Shown here: piece after piece, positions 1 to 7,735 of the stretch
How positions within the stretch are numbered: the first letter of the stretch is position 1
How the letters are laid out: each line of letters opens with the position of its first letter
Source: Clostridia bacterium
GTDB lineage: Bacteria; Bacillota; Clostridia; CAKSNL01; HGM11501
Length of the DNA: 31,327 nucleotides
Assembly (NCBI GenBank): GCA_017390225.1
Contig: JAFPCL010000054.1
Span: 1 to 31,327, forward strand
Direction: 5' to 3'
Program-made: the position numbers and the translations under genes
Notes under the pieces: generated by a model
What the model saw: the letters and a program-made list of their open reading frames with translations, nothing else
The model's database searches: none
What the model was told of the DNA's origin: nothing

Positions 1-876
1 TATATCAACAACCAATTAACAAAAATGGATGTTTGCCCTGTTGTGATCGATGGAAGAACACTTGCACCGACAAGATATGTTGCGGAAGCGTTTGGGGCAA
101 ATGTTCAATGGAGTCAGAAAAACAATATGGTCGTAATATGTTCAAAAGATGTATACGCTTATGCAGATTATCCTGACATTCCTGATTTGGGAAGATGTTA
201 CAACATTCCATTGTTGAACGAAAGAACACAAAATGGATATAAGGTTTTATCCTATACCTATAGCGATATGAGCAATGATGACTATTATGGCTATTTGTAT
301 GACAATACTGCATTGATATTGGGAAATTATTCTGAAGAATCTATAGATTACACAGATGGCGTAGTAACCATTGCTTATACAAAGGCAGGAGAAATAATGC
401 CAAGATATTTTATTGGCACAAGCTATGATGAAAATGGTGCTATGATTTTTTCCGTAATCATACCAAACGAAACAGGGATGGAAAATAAAGTTACTTTATA
501 TGCATTAGATGGAAGAACAATAGAAGTTTTAGAAAACGAAGTTCCTGCATATTTAAATGTAGGTTGGTACAAATCTATGCAAGAAACGCAACAAACCTTA
601 TATGCTACTGACGGAAGAACTGTTACGGTTTTTAAATCGGAAGTTCCGGCATATAAGAATGTAGGTTGGTATGAATCTCAAAGTGAGGCGCAGGCAGCCA
701 ATCAAACTATATATTTTAATGATTCGTCTGATATAAACAATCCTGAACCTGACGGATATTATTACAGAACACCGACCGGAAAAAGATATCATTTAGACCC
801 AAATTGTGGCGGAAAAAATAGTTATAGGACAACAAATATTTCGGGACTTTCTCCTTGTGCTAAATGTGCAAAATAA
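1..876 (+). CDS. Secreted/surface protein, 5'-truncated: Cu-amine-oxidase-N-like module, YAxDGRT repeats, C-terminal His/Cys motif
   Basis: The reading frame is open to the window edge, so the true start lies outside; the first internal ATG is at 25 and gives 283 residues. The visible N-terminus (VVIDGRTLAPTRYVAEAFGA) matches the copper amine oxidase N-terminal-like module of clostridial surface proteins, which is a structural or binding module and not an oxidase. A middle segment carries a YDENGA motif. Two tandem copies of about 33 residues follow (near 493-591 and 594-695), each with YAxDGRT, EVPAY and NVGWY. The C-terminus has TPTGKRYHLDPNCGGKNS and PCAKC, a His plus three Cys arrangement that is probably metal binding. 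No enzyme function can be named. The gene looks clearly more AT-rich than the genes to its right. Confidence 0.8.
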   Translation, partial: YINNQLTKMDVCPVVIDGRTLAPTRYVAEAFGANVQWSQKNNMVVICSKDVYAYADYPDIPDLGRCYNIPLLNERTQNGYKVLSYTYSDMSNDDYYGYLYDNTALILGNYSEESIDYTDGVVTIAYTKAGEIMPRYFIGTSYDENGAMIFSVIIPNETGMENKVTLYALDGRTIEVLENEVPAYLNVGWYKSMQETQQTLYATDGRTVTVFKSEVPAYKNVGWYESQSEAQAANQTIYFNDSSDINNPEPDGYYYRTPTGKRYHLDPNCGGKNSYRTTNISGLSPCAKCAK

Positions 877-880
877 TTTA

Positions 881-927
881 AAAAGTCAAACATACTGCTA
901 TACAAAGTAGTATGCTTGACTTTTTTT
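881..927. terminator. Bidirectional intrinsic terminator
   Basis: An inverted repeat (AAAGTCAA.CATACT against AGTATG.TTGACTTT) with a short loop is followed by a T-run on the plus strand and by TTTTTAAATT when read on the minus strand. It separates the truncated plus-strand gene from the convergent metal-transporter operon and can serve both. Confidence 0.85.
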
Positions 928-976
928 AATCGGTAGTCACTTCTTTACTTATATTTCGGATCATATACTTTAAGTT

Positions 977-1789
977 CTATACACGTTTTTTGGAAAACAG
1001 AGTAACCAGAATAAAGACAACCAAATTGACCACAACAATAGTGGCACCGGTGGGAAGACCGCGATGGGTAAAGGAAAGAATCACGCCCAAAAGAAAGCAA
1101 AGGACGGACAGAATCCCCGAGGCAATGGTAACACTTTTGAAGCTTTTAAAAATCCGCATGGCAGTGATGGCAGGGAAAATAATCAGACTGGAAATCAACA
1201 GTGCGCCCATCATGCGCATGCCGACCACCACGGTAACGGCGGTGAGGACGGCAACTAAAGAATTATAACGAGAAACGTGCACACCGGTGGCTTTGGCAAA
1301 GGATTCGTCGAAGGTGACGGCAAAAATTTTGTTGTAGAAAAGAACAAACAAAACCAAAACGCACAGGGCAAGCACCACACTGAGAATAAAATCACCCCGA
1401 TCAATGGCGTAGAGACTGCCGAACATATAATCTTCCACACTCATATTGGTCTGAAACAGATGCGACACCAAAATACCGATAGCAAGAGCGCCGGAGGATA
1501 AAAGCGCAATGGCGGCATCGCCGTGTAAGTGCTCTTTTTCCGAAGCGCGCAACAGAAAAAATGCGGCAATGATAACAACGGGCAAGGCAATCGCCATGGG
1601 AGCAACGCCAACGGCAAGACCGATGGAAAGTGCACCGAAGCTGACGTGAGAGAGCCCGTCACCAATCATGGAGTAGCGCTTTAAAACAAGATTTACGCCC
1701 AAAAGGGCACAGGAAAGAGCAATTAAAACCCCTGCGAACACGGCTTCCCCATACAGGGACAGAAGCAAAAGAATATCATGCATGATCAC
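977..1789 (-). CDS. znuB: Metal (zinc-type) ABC transporter permease, ABC-3/ZnuB family
   Basis: Membrane permease of about 270 residues with the multi-helix hydrophobic pattern of the ABC-3 family (ZnuB, AdcB, MntB). Family features visible are the segment around RYSMIGDGLSHVSFGALSIG near residue 40 and the late helix GMRMMGALLISSLIIFPA. It moves a divalent metal through the cytoplasmic membrane using the ATPase encoded just upstream. Two starts are possible: GTG at 1789, close to a GGGAGG site, or ATG at 1783. The start overlaps the end of the ATPase gene, as expected for translational coupling. It is the last gene of a binding-protein, ATPase, permease operon. Zinc rather than manganese is inferred from the His-rich loop of the binding protein. 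Confidence 0.9.
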   Translation of the reverse strand: MIMHDILLLLSLYGEAVFAGVLIALSCALLGVNLVLKRYSMIGDGLSHVSFGALSIGLAVGVAPMAIALPVVIIAAFFLLRASEKEHLHGDAAIALLSSGALAIGILVSHLFQTNMSVEDYMFGSLYAIDRGDFILSVVLALCVLVLFVLFYNKIFAVTFDESFAKATGVHVSRYNSLVAVLTAVTVVVGMRMMGALLISSLIIFPAITAMRIFKSFKSVTIASGILSVLCFLLGVILSFTHRGLPTGATIVVVNLVVFILVTLFSKKRV

Positions 1790-2489
1790 AGCAACCTCCC
1801 AACAAATAATGATAGTCCCGCGTTTTGACGTAGTCTTCGGAAGGGCCGAAATAAGAGGCTTCTTTTTTCAAATGCAGAATGTGCTTGGCTTCGCGGACAG
1901 CACAGCGGATGTCGTGGCTGACCATAATGACGGCAACTTTCTTCTCTTTGTTCAGATGTCCGACAATATGATAAAACTCATGGGTAATCACCGCATCAAG
2001 CCCTGCGGCGGGCTCGTCCAGCACCAGAAGCTTTTCTGCCGCCAAAAGGGCACGACAGAGAAGAACACGCTGTTGTTGTCCACCGGATAATTCACGATAG
2101 GAGCGGTTTAAAATGTCTTTTAGATTCAGCATTTGCACATAGGCTTTCATATCCGCACGATCTTTATCACGGAAAAAGGGAAGCTTCCCTGTTTTGGCGG
2201 CTCTGCCGGAGAGAATAACTTCACGGACAGAAGCAGGAAAGTCCTTTTGCACTTGGGTTTGCTGGGGCAAATAGCCAATCTGCGAGGGCTTGATGTTGTG
2301 CGGCAAAATTTCGCCGCTTTTCAAAGGAATAAGTCCTAAAAGTGCTTTGAGTAGCGTGCTTTTGCCTGCACCGTTTTCCCCCAAGACACAAATATAATCG
2401 CCTTCTTCCACACGAAAGCTGACATCACCAACTGCCAGTGCCTTTTCGTAGGAAACACAGATGTTTTTGGCTTCCAATAAAATACTCAT
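1776..2489 (-). CDS. znuC: Metal (zinc-type) ABC transporter ATP-binding protein
   Basis: ABC ATPase of about 237 residues that powers the adjacent permease. Walker A is GENGAGKST, the signature is LSGGQQQR, and Walker B is LLVLDEPAAGLD followed by the switch histidine in MVSHD. I place the start at 2489 (MSILLEA) because its ATG overlaps the TGA of the binding-protein gene (ATGA) and has an AAAGGA site at good distance. An in-frame ATG at 2498 would put the ribosome site too close. Sequence style and neighbours match ZnuC/AdcC/MntB-type ATPases. Confidence 0.93.
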   Translation of the reverse strand: MSILLEAKNICVSYEKALAVGDVSFRVEEGDYICVLGENGAGKSTLLKALLGLIPLKSGEILPHNIKPSQIGYLPQQTQVQKDFPASVREVILSGRAAKTGKLPFFRDKDRADMKAYVQMLNLKDILNRSYRELSGGQQQRVLLCRALLAAEKLLVLDEPAAGLDAVITHEFYHIVGHLNKEKKVAVIMVSHDIRCAVREAKHILHLKKEASYFGPSEDYVKTRDYHYLLGGCCDHA

Positions 2490-3403
2490 TTTTTCCATCC
2501 TTTTTTCAGGTATTCATAGTTCTGCCGCATAAGGGAAATGTAGCTTACGTTTCTGTCCCATTCCTCTTGGGTCACGTTATGGCAGGAATGAAGAAGATGG
2601 GGCGCAGCCCCCGTTTGCTCGGCAACAAAGTTTGCGACTTTCGGATCGGTCAGTTCTTCATAGAAGACAACCGGCACATTGTTTTTGTTCACGGCATCGA
2701 TAATCTCTGCCAATGCCACAGGGGACGGCTCTGCAGATTCGGCACATCCGGCATAGGGAGAAACGTGGTTTATGCCGTAAGATGTGCAGAAATAAGAAAG
2801 GGCAAACCGTCCACAGAAATAAATCGTGGGTTTTTCTACGCTATCGACCAGTGCAGAAAAGTCTGCATCCAAAGCGGAAAGCTCAGATAAAAGAGTTGAG
2901 AGGTTTTCTTCGTATACCGCGCGATTTTCGGGGTCTTTTTCCATCATGGCGGCGCCGATTTTTCGTGCCATTTCCATGGCAATTTTCGGATCGGTCCAGA
3001 TATGCGGATCGAAATTGCCGTGTTCGTGGCCGTCTTCCTCATGGTGCGCTTCAAGAAGCGATATGGTTTCCGAAAGATCAACAACGGATAAATTCGCGAT
3101 GTCTGCTGTCAGCTCCTGTACCCAAGGCTCCATGCTATCCCCCGTATAAAATAGAAGATCGGAACGATTCAGTGTGAGCATATCCGAGGGCGTGGGGTCA
3201 AAGCCGTGAGCTTCGGTGCCGACGGGCAGAAGCATGGTGACGTCGGCTTGCTTGCCTGCAATGGTGCGAGCAAAATCATATTGCGGAAACAGCGTTGCCA
3301 CAATGGTGAGCCGCCCGTCCTCAAGGGGCTTTTCTTGCGGAGCGCAACCGCCAATACAAAAAAGAAGAAGAATGCCCATGAGGCATGAGAGAAATCTTTT
3401 CAT
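2486..3403 (-). CDS. znuA: Metal-binding lipoprotein of ABC transporter (ZnuA/AdcA-like)
   Basis: Substrate-binding protein of 305 residues, first gene of the importer operon. The N-terminus is a lipoprotein signal with lipobox IGGC (Cys20), so the mature protein is anchored outside the membrane. The cluster A-I fold is recognisable from TIVATLFPQYDFARTIAG, the first ligand His66 in GTEAHGFDP, a His-rich loop (residues 120-128) and the second ligand His134 in DPHIW. The His-rich loop favours zinc over manganese. At the third ligand site, where family members usually have FHDAF, this protein has FCGRF, putting Cys197 in place of His. Residues are otherwise typical and the length is normal for the family. 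Regulation by a Zur-type repressor is plausible, but I recognise no operator. Confidence 0.92.
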   Translation of the reverse strand: MKRFLSCLMGILLLFCIGGCAPQEKPLEDGRLTIVATLFPQYDFARTIAGKQADVTMLLPVGTEAHGFDPTPSDMLTLNRSDLLFYTGDSMEPWVQELTADIANLSVVDLSETISLLEAHHEEDGHEHGNFDPHIWTDPKIAMEMARKIGAAMMEKDPENRAVYEENLSTLLSELSALDADFSALVDSVEKPTIYFCGRFALSYFCTSYGINHVSPYAGCAESAEPSPVALAEIIDAVNKNNVPVVFYEELTDPKVANFVAEQTGAAPHLLHSCHNVTQEEWDRNVSYISLMRQNYEYLKKGWKK

Positions 3404-3444
3404 TATGTAAGCCTTTCTTATATATATAGATACTTCAAATATAT

Positions 3445-3473
3445 ATCATAAAACATTTTATAAAAAATTGCAA
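3445..3473 (-). promoter_or_regulatory. Sigma-A promoter of the znuA-C-B operon
   Basis: Read on the minus strand: TTGCAA (-35), 17-nt spacer, TATGAT (-10), about 40 nt upstream of the znuA start. The sequence just downstream of the -10 box is a run of TA steps with partial dyad symmetry, which could hold a metal-repressor site, but no known box is recognisable. Confidence 0.7.
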
Positions 3474-3584
3474 GGGGTTTTGAAAAGAATGGTGATAATT
3501 TTTGTGAAAAGTGTATGTTTAAAGCAAATGCAACTTTGGTGATGATTAGAATGATTTTTCGATTTCAAAGATGTCTTTTTATAG

Positions 3585-3613
3585 TTGACATCCCAAAAAA
3601 ATTTTATTATAAT
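3585..3613 (+). promoter_or_regulatory. Consensus sigma-A promoter of the large secreted protein
   Basis: TTGACA (3585-3590), a 17-nt spacer and TATAAT (3608-3613): a perfect match to the vegetative consensus. It lies 32 nt before the GTG start, and a strong AAAGGAGGA site lies in between. Confidence 0.88.
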
Positions 3614-3645
3614 GTAGTTAAGGGAAAAACAAAGGAGGAATTTTT

Positions 3646-6600
3646 GTGAAAAAAACTCTGCGGTTGATTCTTTTGCTCACGGCGGTTCTTGTTTTTGCAG
3701 TAAGCGTGAGCGCGAAGCGGCTTTATGCCGATGTAACCAGTAATTTAACCTATGCGCCTACCTCTCCCCCTCGCCTCATGCAGGACGGCTTGCCCCAGTC
3801 TGCATTTTTGATGGATCCGGCACTCAAGCCGAGCACAGAGCATATGCAGCTTCTTTTGGATTACGGGCATCCGTATCTGATTGAAGCCATTGAAATCTCT
3901 TTTGCAAGCGGCGCAGGCAAAGAGGATATGCTTTTTGAATATTATGACGGAAAGGCATGGCACACCTTGAAAAGCGGTGCATTTGCCGATACGGTCAGCT
4001 TGCCAAATCTCTATATCATGGCAGAGCAGCTGCGCCTGACCTCCCGTAAAGACGTGATCATCGGAATCAATGAAATCTATGTCAACTCCGATTTTAAGAC
4101 GGAAATTGGCTATCGCAAGCCTGTTTCTTATAACAGCGCCTATGTAAAGAAAGACGAAACCTGGCATCCGGAGAATTTGACGGACGGTCATTTGGAATAC
4201 GGGTTTTCCACCAATCCGTATGACAGAAACCTAGACCCCAACCGAGCCTATCATGTGACGGTAGATTTAGGGAAAGAATATGCCCTTTCGCAGGTTTTGT
4301 TATATAATAAGGAAATGAAAATGCTTCCCGTAGCTTTTGATGTGCAGGTTTCCTCGGACAATGTTTCATACAGAACGGTGGGAACGGTGCGCGATCTGCA
4401 CGGCTATGCCGGCAGCGGCATCGGCGTTTGCCTGAAGGGTGAAAAGGGACGCTTCGTGCGTGTTCTCAATAAACAAATGCGTGAAGCAACCCCCGATGGG
4501 TATCTGATGCAGTTTGCCGAAATGAAAATCTTCCGTGCCGACACGGAGAATGAAGGCACAATCCGCCTGGCATCGGAAAATATATCTATCAATGAGGGCA
4601 AAACCTATATGCTCGTGCCGCACTACACCTATCCCGATGAAGATGTGACCTACACCTATCGGAGTGAAAACGAAGCCATCGCTATCGTCGATCCCGATGG
4701 TTTGGTGCGTGCCATCAGCCCCGGCACGGTGACGGTTTATATCAAAGACAGCATCCGCGGTACGGAAAAGCCTGTGTACGTGACGGTGAAAAACAGAGAG
4801 TTCTTATATATGGCATTTTATCCGCCGATGCCCGGCTATCAGACGAAAGAGCAGTATGCTTATATGAAAGAAGCCGGCATGAATTCCGTTTTAATGGGCA
4901 GCTGGAGTCATGTGACACCGCAGTTTGCCATGGAATCCTTAGAAGCTGCCAAAGCCAACGGCATTGGCTTCTATGCGGCAGACAGCCGAGTGGAAAATAT
5001 TTTAAATATGTCCGACTTGCAGATTCGCACGTTGGTTTCGGAATATAAAAATCATGAAAATGTCATTGGCTATTATTTGAAGGACGAGCCGATTGGTGCC
5101 AATCCTTATGCCCGTGCTTACAAGATCATGGCAGACGAAGACCCGGATGCCGTGCCGCATCTTAACTTCTATCCTGTCGGTGCGATTGAGCATTTCGGCT
5201 ATACCTATGAAGGCTACATTGATGACTGGGTGGCACTTTTAGGGCCGGAATACAAGCATAAGATTTCCTTCGACAATTATCCTTTTAACAATGATGTGTA
5301 CAACGAGAGTGCGACCATGTTCCATATGGATTTGTTCCATAAGTATGCACGTAAGCATGATATTGATTTTGAGTACTATGTGCAATCCGTTGACCTGAAA
5401 AACGGCTTTTATGCCAACGATAATTCCGTGCGCTATCATTTCTCTGTTGGTCTTGCATACGGTGCAAAGAGCTTCCAGTATTTCACCTGGTTTACGCCCC
5501 AGGGCACGGGTGAATCCTTCGTTTCCGGCTCTGCTATCATGACGGAAAACGGACAAAAGGGTGAGCTTTTCGATATTACGAAAAAGACTAACGAAGCGGC
5601 AAGAAAGGTCGAGCCGTATTTGGCACCTTCCGAAGCTGTTTGTGTGTATCATGTGGGAAGCTTGGGCGGCAACGAGACCCATTTGCCCGGGGATTTCTTC
5701 TTCCGCATTACCAACAATCAGAATGCTATTGTGACCTTGTTTGAAAATGAAGCAAAGAAAGAAAATTATATTCTGGTTGTGAACAAGAATTATTCCGCCG
5801 CTTCTTCGCATTATGATTTTATGGTAGAAGGTGCAAGTGCGGTTTATGACATCACAAGCGGCTCTCCTGTAGCCGTTTCCATGGACGGAAATACCTTCTC
5901 TGCGGATATTGAAGGCGGCTTCTATCGCCTGTATGCCTTCAATGACGGGTTCTATTATGAAGTCAAAGAAGAAACATACGAAGACAAGGCACTGAATAAG
6001 CCCGTATACGTCAGCACTTCCCACGGCATCCACGGATTGTATGCCAAGAATGTGACCGACGGCGATGCCGCTTCTGCTTGGGAGTCGACCGAAGATGATG
6101 GTGCCCCCTATGCTTTGATTGATTTGAAGCAGGATGAAACCATCGGCTACATCACCTTAAAGGCAGATGCAAATTATGCCGGCAGTGCCAAGGTGTATGT
6201 GTCCCGCGACAATGCATATTTCGAACCGGTATCGGGCAATGTTTCCCTAACGCCCCAAGGTGTTGCCATTTCCTTTGATCGCCGAAAAGTGCGCTATATC
6301 CGCGTGGAACTCACGAGCAATCGGATGCGCATTTCCGAGCTTTGCGCCTATGAAAGAAATCCTATCCGTATTTCTTATCAAGCGAATTATATTGAAAACG
6401 GCATGGCTTCTTTGAATACCGCCGGTGATTTCAGCGATTTGAAGGTCATTTCTGCCATTTACGAAAACGGCAAGATGACCGGCATTCGCATCCTGACAGA
6501 GGCTGACCTCAAAGCCGGCACAACAGAGTTGTTTCCTGTTGTTGATAGCAATAACACCATCGTAAAAACCTTTTTGATCAAAGATAGTGTGGCAACCCTG

Positions 6601-7278
6601 ATGCCCTATTCGGGTACGGTAGACTTCGACAAAGGAAAGCTCCATACGGTCATGGAAAATTTTGATTACGGCTATGACGGCACATTCTGGACACACGCCG
6701 CCAACGGTAGCAGTAGCTACAACACGGGTAAGCTTTCAGGCTTTGCCTTTAGCTTTGGCAACAAAGTGCCTTTGAACGCCGCCGGTGGTTACACGCTCTC
6801 GGCAGATGTTTATGCACCGAAGGATCCTGCCGACGGCAATATCTGGATGAGTGCCGGCGTGGCCCTGCGCGCCAATATGAATGCGGCGCCCTACTCTTTA
6901 TCAAACGGCATCATGCTTCTTCTGCGCGGGAATGAGCTGGGGCTGCGCACACAAATCAACGGCTCTGCATGGAATCAGATGTTTGCAAGCGGACAGCAGA
7001 TGATGACAATTCCTGTCTCTTTTGCTACGGAACGCAAGCTTATTATTGAAGATAACGGAAGCGATGAAATCAAAATTTCCGCTACGGGCGACAACGGCGA
7101 AACCATTGTTTTGGGATATGTTGTCATTTCTGCAAGCGGCGCAACCCTTTACGATGCCGCAAAGGCAACCGCCTACGGCACTTTGGCATCGGGCTCCTAT
7201 GGGGATAACTATGTCAGCGTGTTCCAACATGTGAGCAATGCTACTTTTGACAATATCTCGTTGTCATATAGAAAATAA
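3646..7278 (+). CDS. Large secreted multidomain protein: discoidin-type domains, Ig-like domain, glycosidase-like TIM barrel
   Basis: A 1210-residue exported protein that starts with GTG 7 nt after GGAGG. Residues 1-23 are a signal peptide (KKTLRLILLL, cleavage near VSA). I infer these modules in order: a discoidin-like region (about 30-150), an F5/8C-type carbohydrate-binding domain (about 155-295, with NLTDG and VTVDLG), a bacterial Ig-like domain (about 305-382, VDPDGLVRAISPGTVTVY), and a TIM-barrel-like region (about 386-690). After these come a second F5/8C domain (about 785-915, NVTDGDAASAWES), a small YENGKMTG beta domain (about 920-1010) and a jelly-roll-like C-terminus. In the barrel, GYYLKDEP (Glu481), SFDNYP (541-546) and FTWF (Trp615) sit where clan GH-A glycosidases have catalytic and substrate residues. 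The family and substrate are unknown; a role in binding and degrading a complex glycan is inference. No sortase motif is seen. Confidence 0.8.
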   Translation: MKKTLRLILLLTAVLVFAVSVSAKRLYADVTSNLTYAPTSPPRLMQDGLPQSAFLMDPALKPSTEHMQLLLDYGHPYLIEAIEISFASGAGKEDMLFEYYDGKAWHTLKSGAFADTVSLPNLYIMAEQLRLTSRKDVIIGINEIYVNSDFKTEIGYRKPVSYNSAYVKKDETWHPENLTDGHLEYGFSTNPYDRNLDPNRAYHVTVDLGKEYALSQVLLYNKEMKMLPVAFDVQVSSDNVSYRTVGTVRDLHGYAGSGIGVCLKGEKGRFVRVLNKQMREATPDGYLMQFAEMKIFRADTENEGTIRLASENISINEGKTYMLVPHYTYPDEDVTYTYRSENEAIAIVDPDGLVRAISPGTVTVYIKDSIRGTEKPVYVTVKNREFLYMAFYPPMPGYQTKEQYAYMKEAGMNSVLMGSWSHVTPQFAMESLEAAKANGIGFYAADSRVENILNMSDLQIRTLVSEYKNHENVIGYYLKDEPIGANPYARAYKIMADEDPDAVPHLNFYPVGAIEHFGYTYEGYIDDWVALLGPEYKHKISFDNYPFNNDVYNESATMFHMDLFHKYARKHDIDFEYYVQSVDLKNGFYANDNSVRYHFSVGLAYGAKSFQYFTWFTPQGTGESFVSGSAIMTENGQKGELFDITKKTNEAARKVEPYLAPSEAVCVYHVGSLGGNETHLPGDFFFRITNNQNAIVTLFENEAKKENYILVVNKNYSAASSHYDFMVEGASAVYDITSGSPVAVSMDGNTFSADIEGGFYRLYAFNDGFYYEVKEETYEDKALNKPVYVSTSHGIHGLYAKNVTDGDAASAWESTEDDGAPYALIDLKQDETIGYITLKADANYAGSAKVYVSRDNAYFEPVSGNVSLTPQGVAISFDRRKVRYIRVELTSNRMRISELCAYERNPIRISYQANYIENGMASLNTAGDFSDLKVISAIYENGKMTGIRILTEADLKAGTTELFPVVDSNNTIVKTFLIKDSVATLMPYSGTVDFDKGKLHTVMENFDYGYDGTFWTHAANGSSSYNTGKLSGFAFSFGNKVPLNAAGGYTLSADVYAPKDPADGNIWMSAGVALRANMNAAPYSLSNGIMLLLRGNELGLRTQINGSAWNQMFASGQQMMTIPVSFATERKLIIEDNGSDEIKISATGDNGETIVLGYVVISASGATLYDAAKATAYGTLASGSYGDNYVSVFQHVSNATFDNISLSYRK

Positions 7279-7282
7279 CACA

Positions 7283-7328
7283 AAAAGATACTGCTGATTC
7301 GCCACAGAATTGGCAGTATCTTTTTTTT
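7283..7328 (+). terminator. Intrinsic terminator after the large secreted protein
   Basis: AAAGATACTGC pairs with GCAGTATCTTT across an 18-nt loop, followed by a run of eight T. It lies directly after the stop codon at 7278. Confidence 0.9.
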
Positions 7329-7335
7329 AAATACG

Positions 7336-7364
7336 TTGATTTTTGAAAAAATAAGTGCTATAAT
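7336..7364 (+). promoter_or_regulatory. Sigma-A promoter of the PII-like/antiporter operon
   Basis: TTGATT (7336-7341), a 17-nt spacer and TATAAT (7359-7364), immediately after the preceding terminator. The leader to the start codon is only about 23 nt, so no room for a riboswitch. Confidence 0.75.
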
Positions 7365-7393
7365 AAGCCAAATCTGATATTGGAGGAATGTAT

Positions 7394-7735
7394 ATGCAAC
7401 TGTTGGTTATCGTTTTAAATCGTATTGAGTACCTGGACAAGCTTTTGACGCGCTTTGGCGATGAGAAAATTCCGGGCGCTACGATTTTAGACAGTAAAGG
7501 CATGGCAATGGAGCTGGGTGAGCATGATGAGCTTCGCTTTTTGGGTTCGCTTCGCAGTATGCTTGATCCTGCCCATCATGAAAGCAAAACAATTTTCATG
7601 GTCATTCAAGAGGAGCGGATTCCTCTGGTATCAAAAATTGTCCGTGAAGTCACGGGCGGACTGGACAAGCCGGATACGGGCATTATGTTCTCCGTGCCCG
7701 TAAATTATATGGAGGGACTGACTTTTAAGCAATGA
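7394..7735 (+). CDS. PII-like (nitrogen-regulator-fold) small protein
   Basis: A soluble 113-residue protein. ATG 7394 is preferred over ATG 7388 because the GGAGG site (7382-7386) is 7 nt before the former and abuts the latter. The layout resembles PII: an N-terminal strand (LLVIVLNRIEYLDKLL), a G-x-T strand (IPGATILDSKGMA), a longer middle stretch where PII proteins carry the T-loop, and a C-terminal REVTGGLDKPDTGIMFSVPV resembling the PII B/C-loop and last strand. The stop codon overlaps the antiporter start (ATGA), so both are likely made in fixed ratio. PII-like proteins commonly bind nucleotides and gate a neighbouring transporter, so control of the antiporter is inferred. Assignment rests on pattern similarity only. 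Confidence 0.72.
   Translation: MQLLVIVLNRIEYLDKLLTRFGDEKIPGATILDSKGMAMELGEHDELRFLGSLRSMLDPAHHESKTIFMVIQEERIPLVSKIVREVTGGLDKPDTGIMFSVPVNYMEGLTFKQ

Noticed and set aside
3404..3444. Zur or MntR operator in the znuA leader
   Set aside because: The TA-rich dyad does not match a known Zur or MntR box well enough to name.
5239..6033. Long minus-strand open frame within the large secreted protein
   Set aside because: It lies fully inside the strong plus-strand gene, lacks a ribosome site and has no recognisable motif; a shadow of codon bias.
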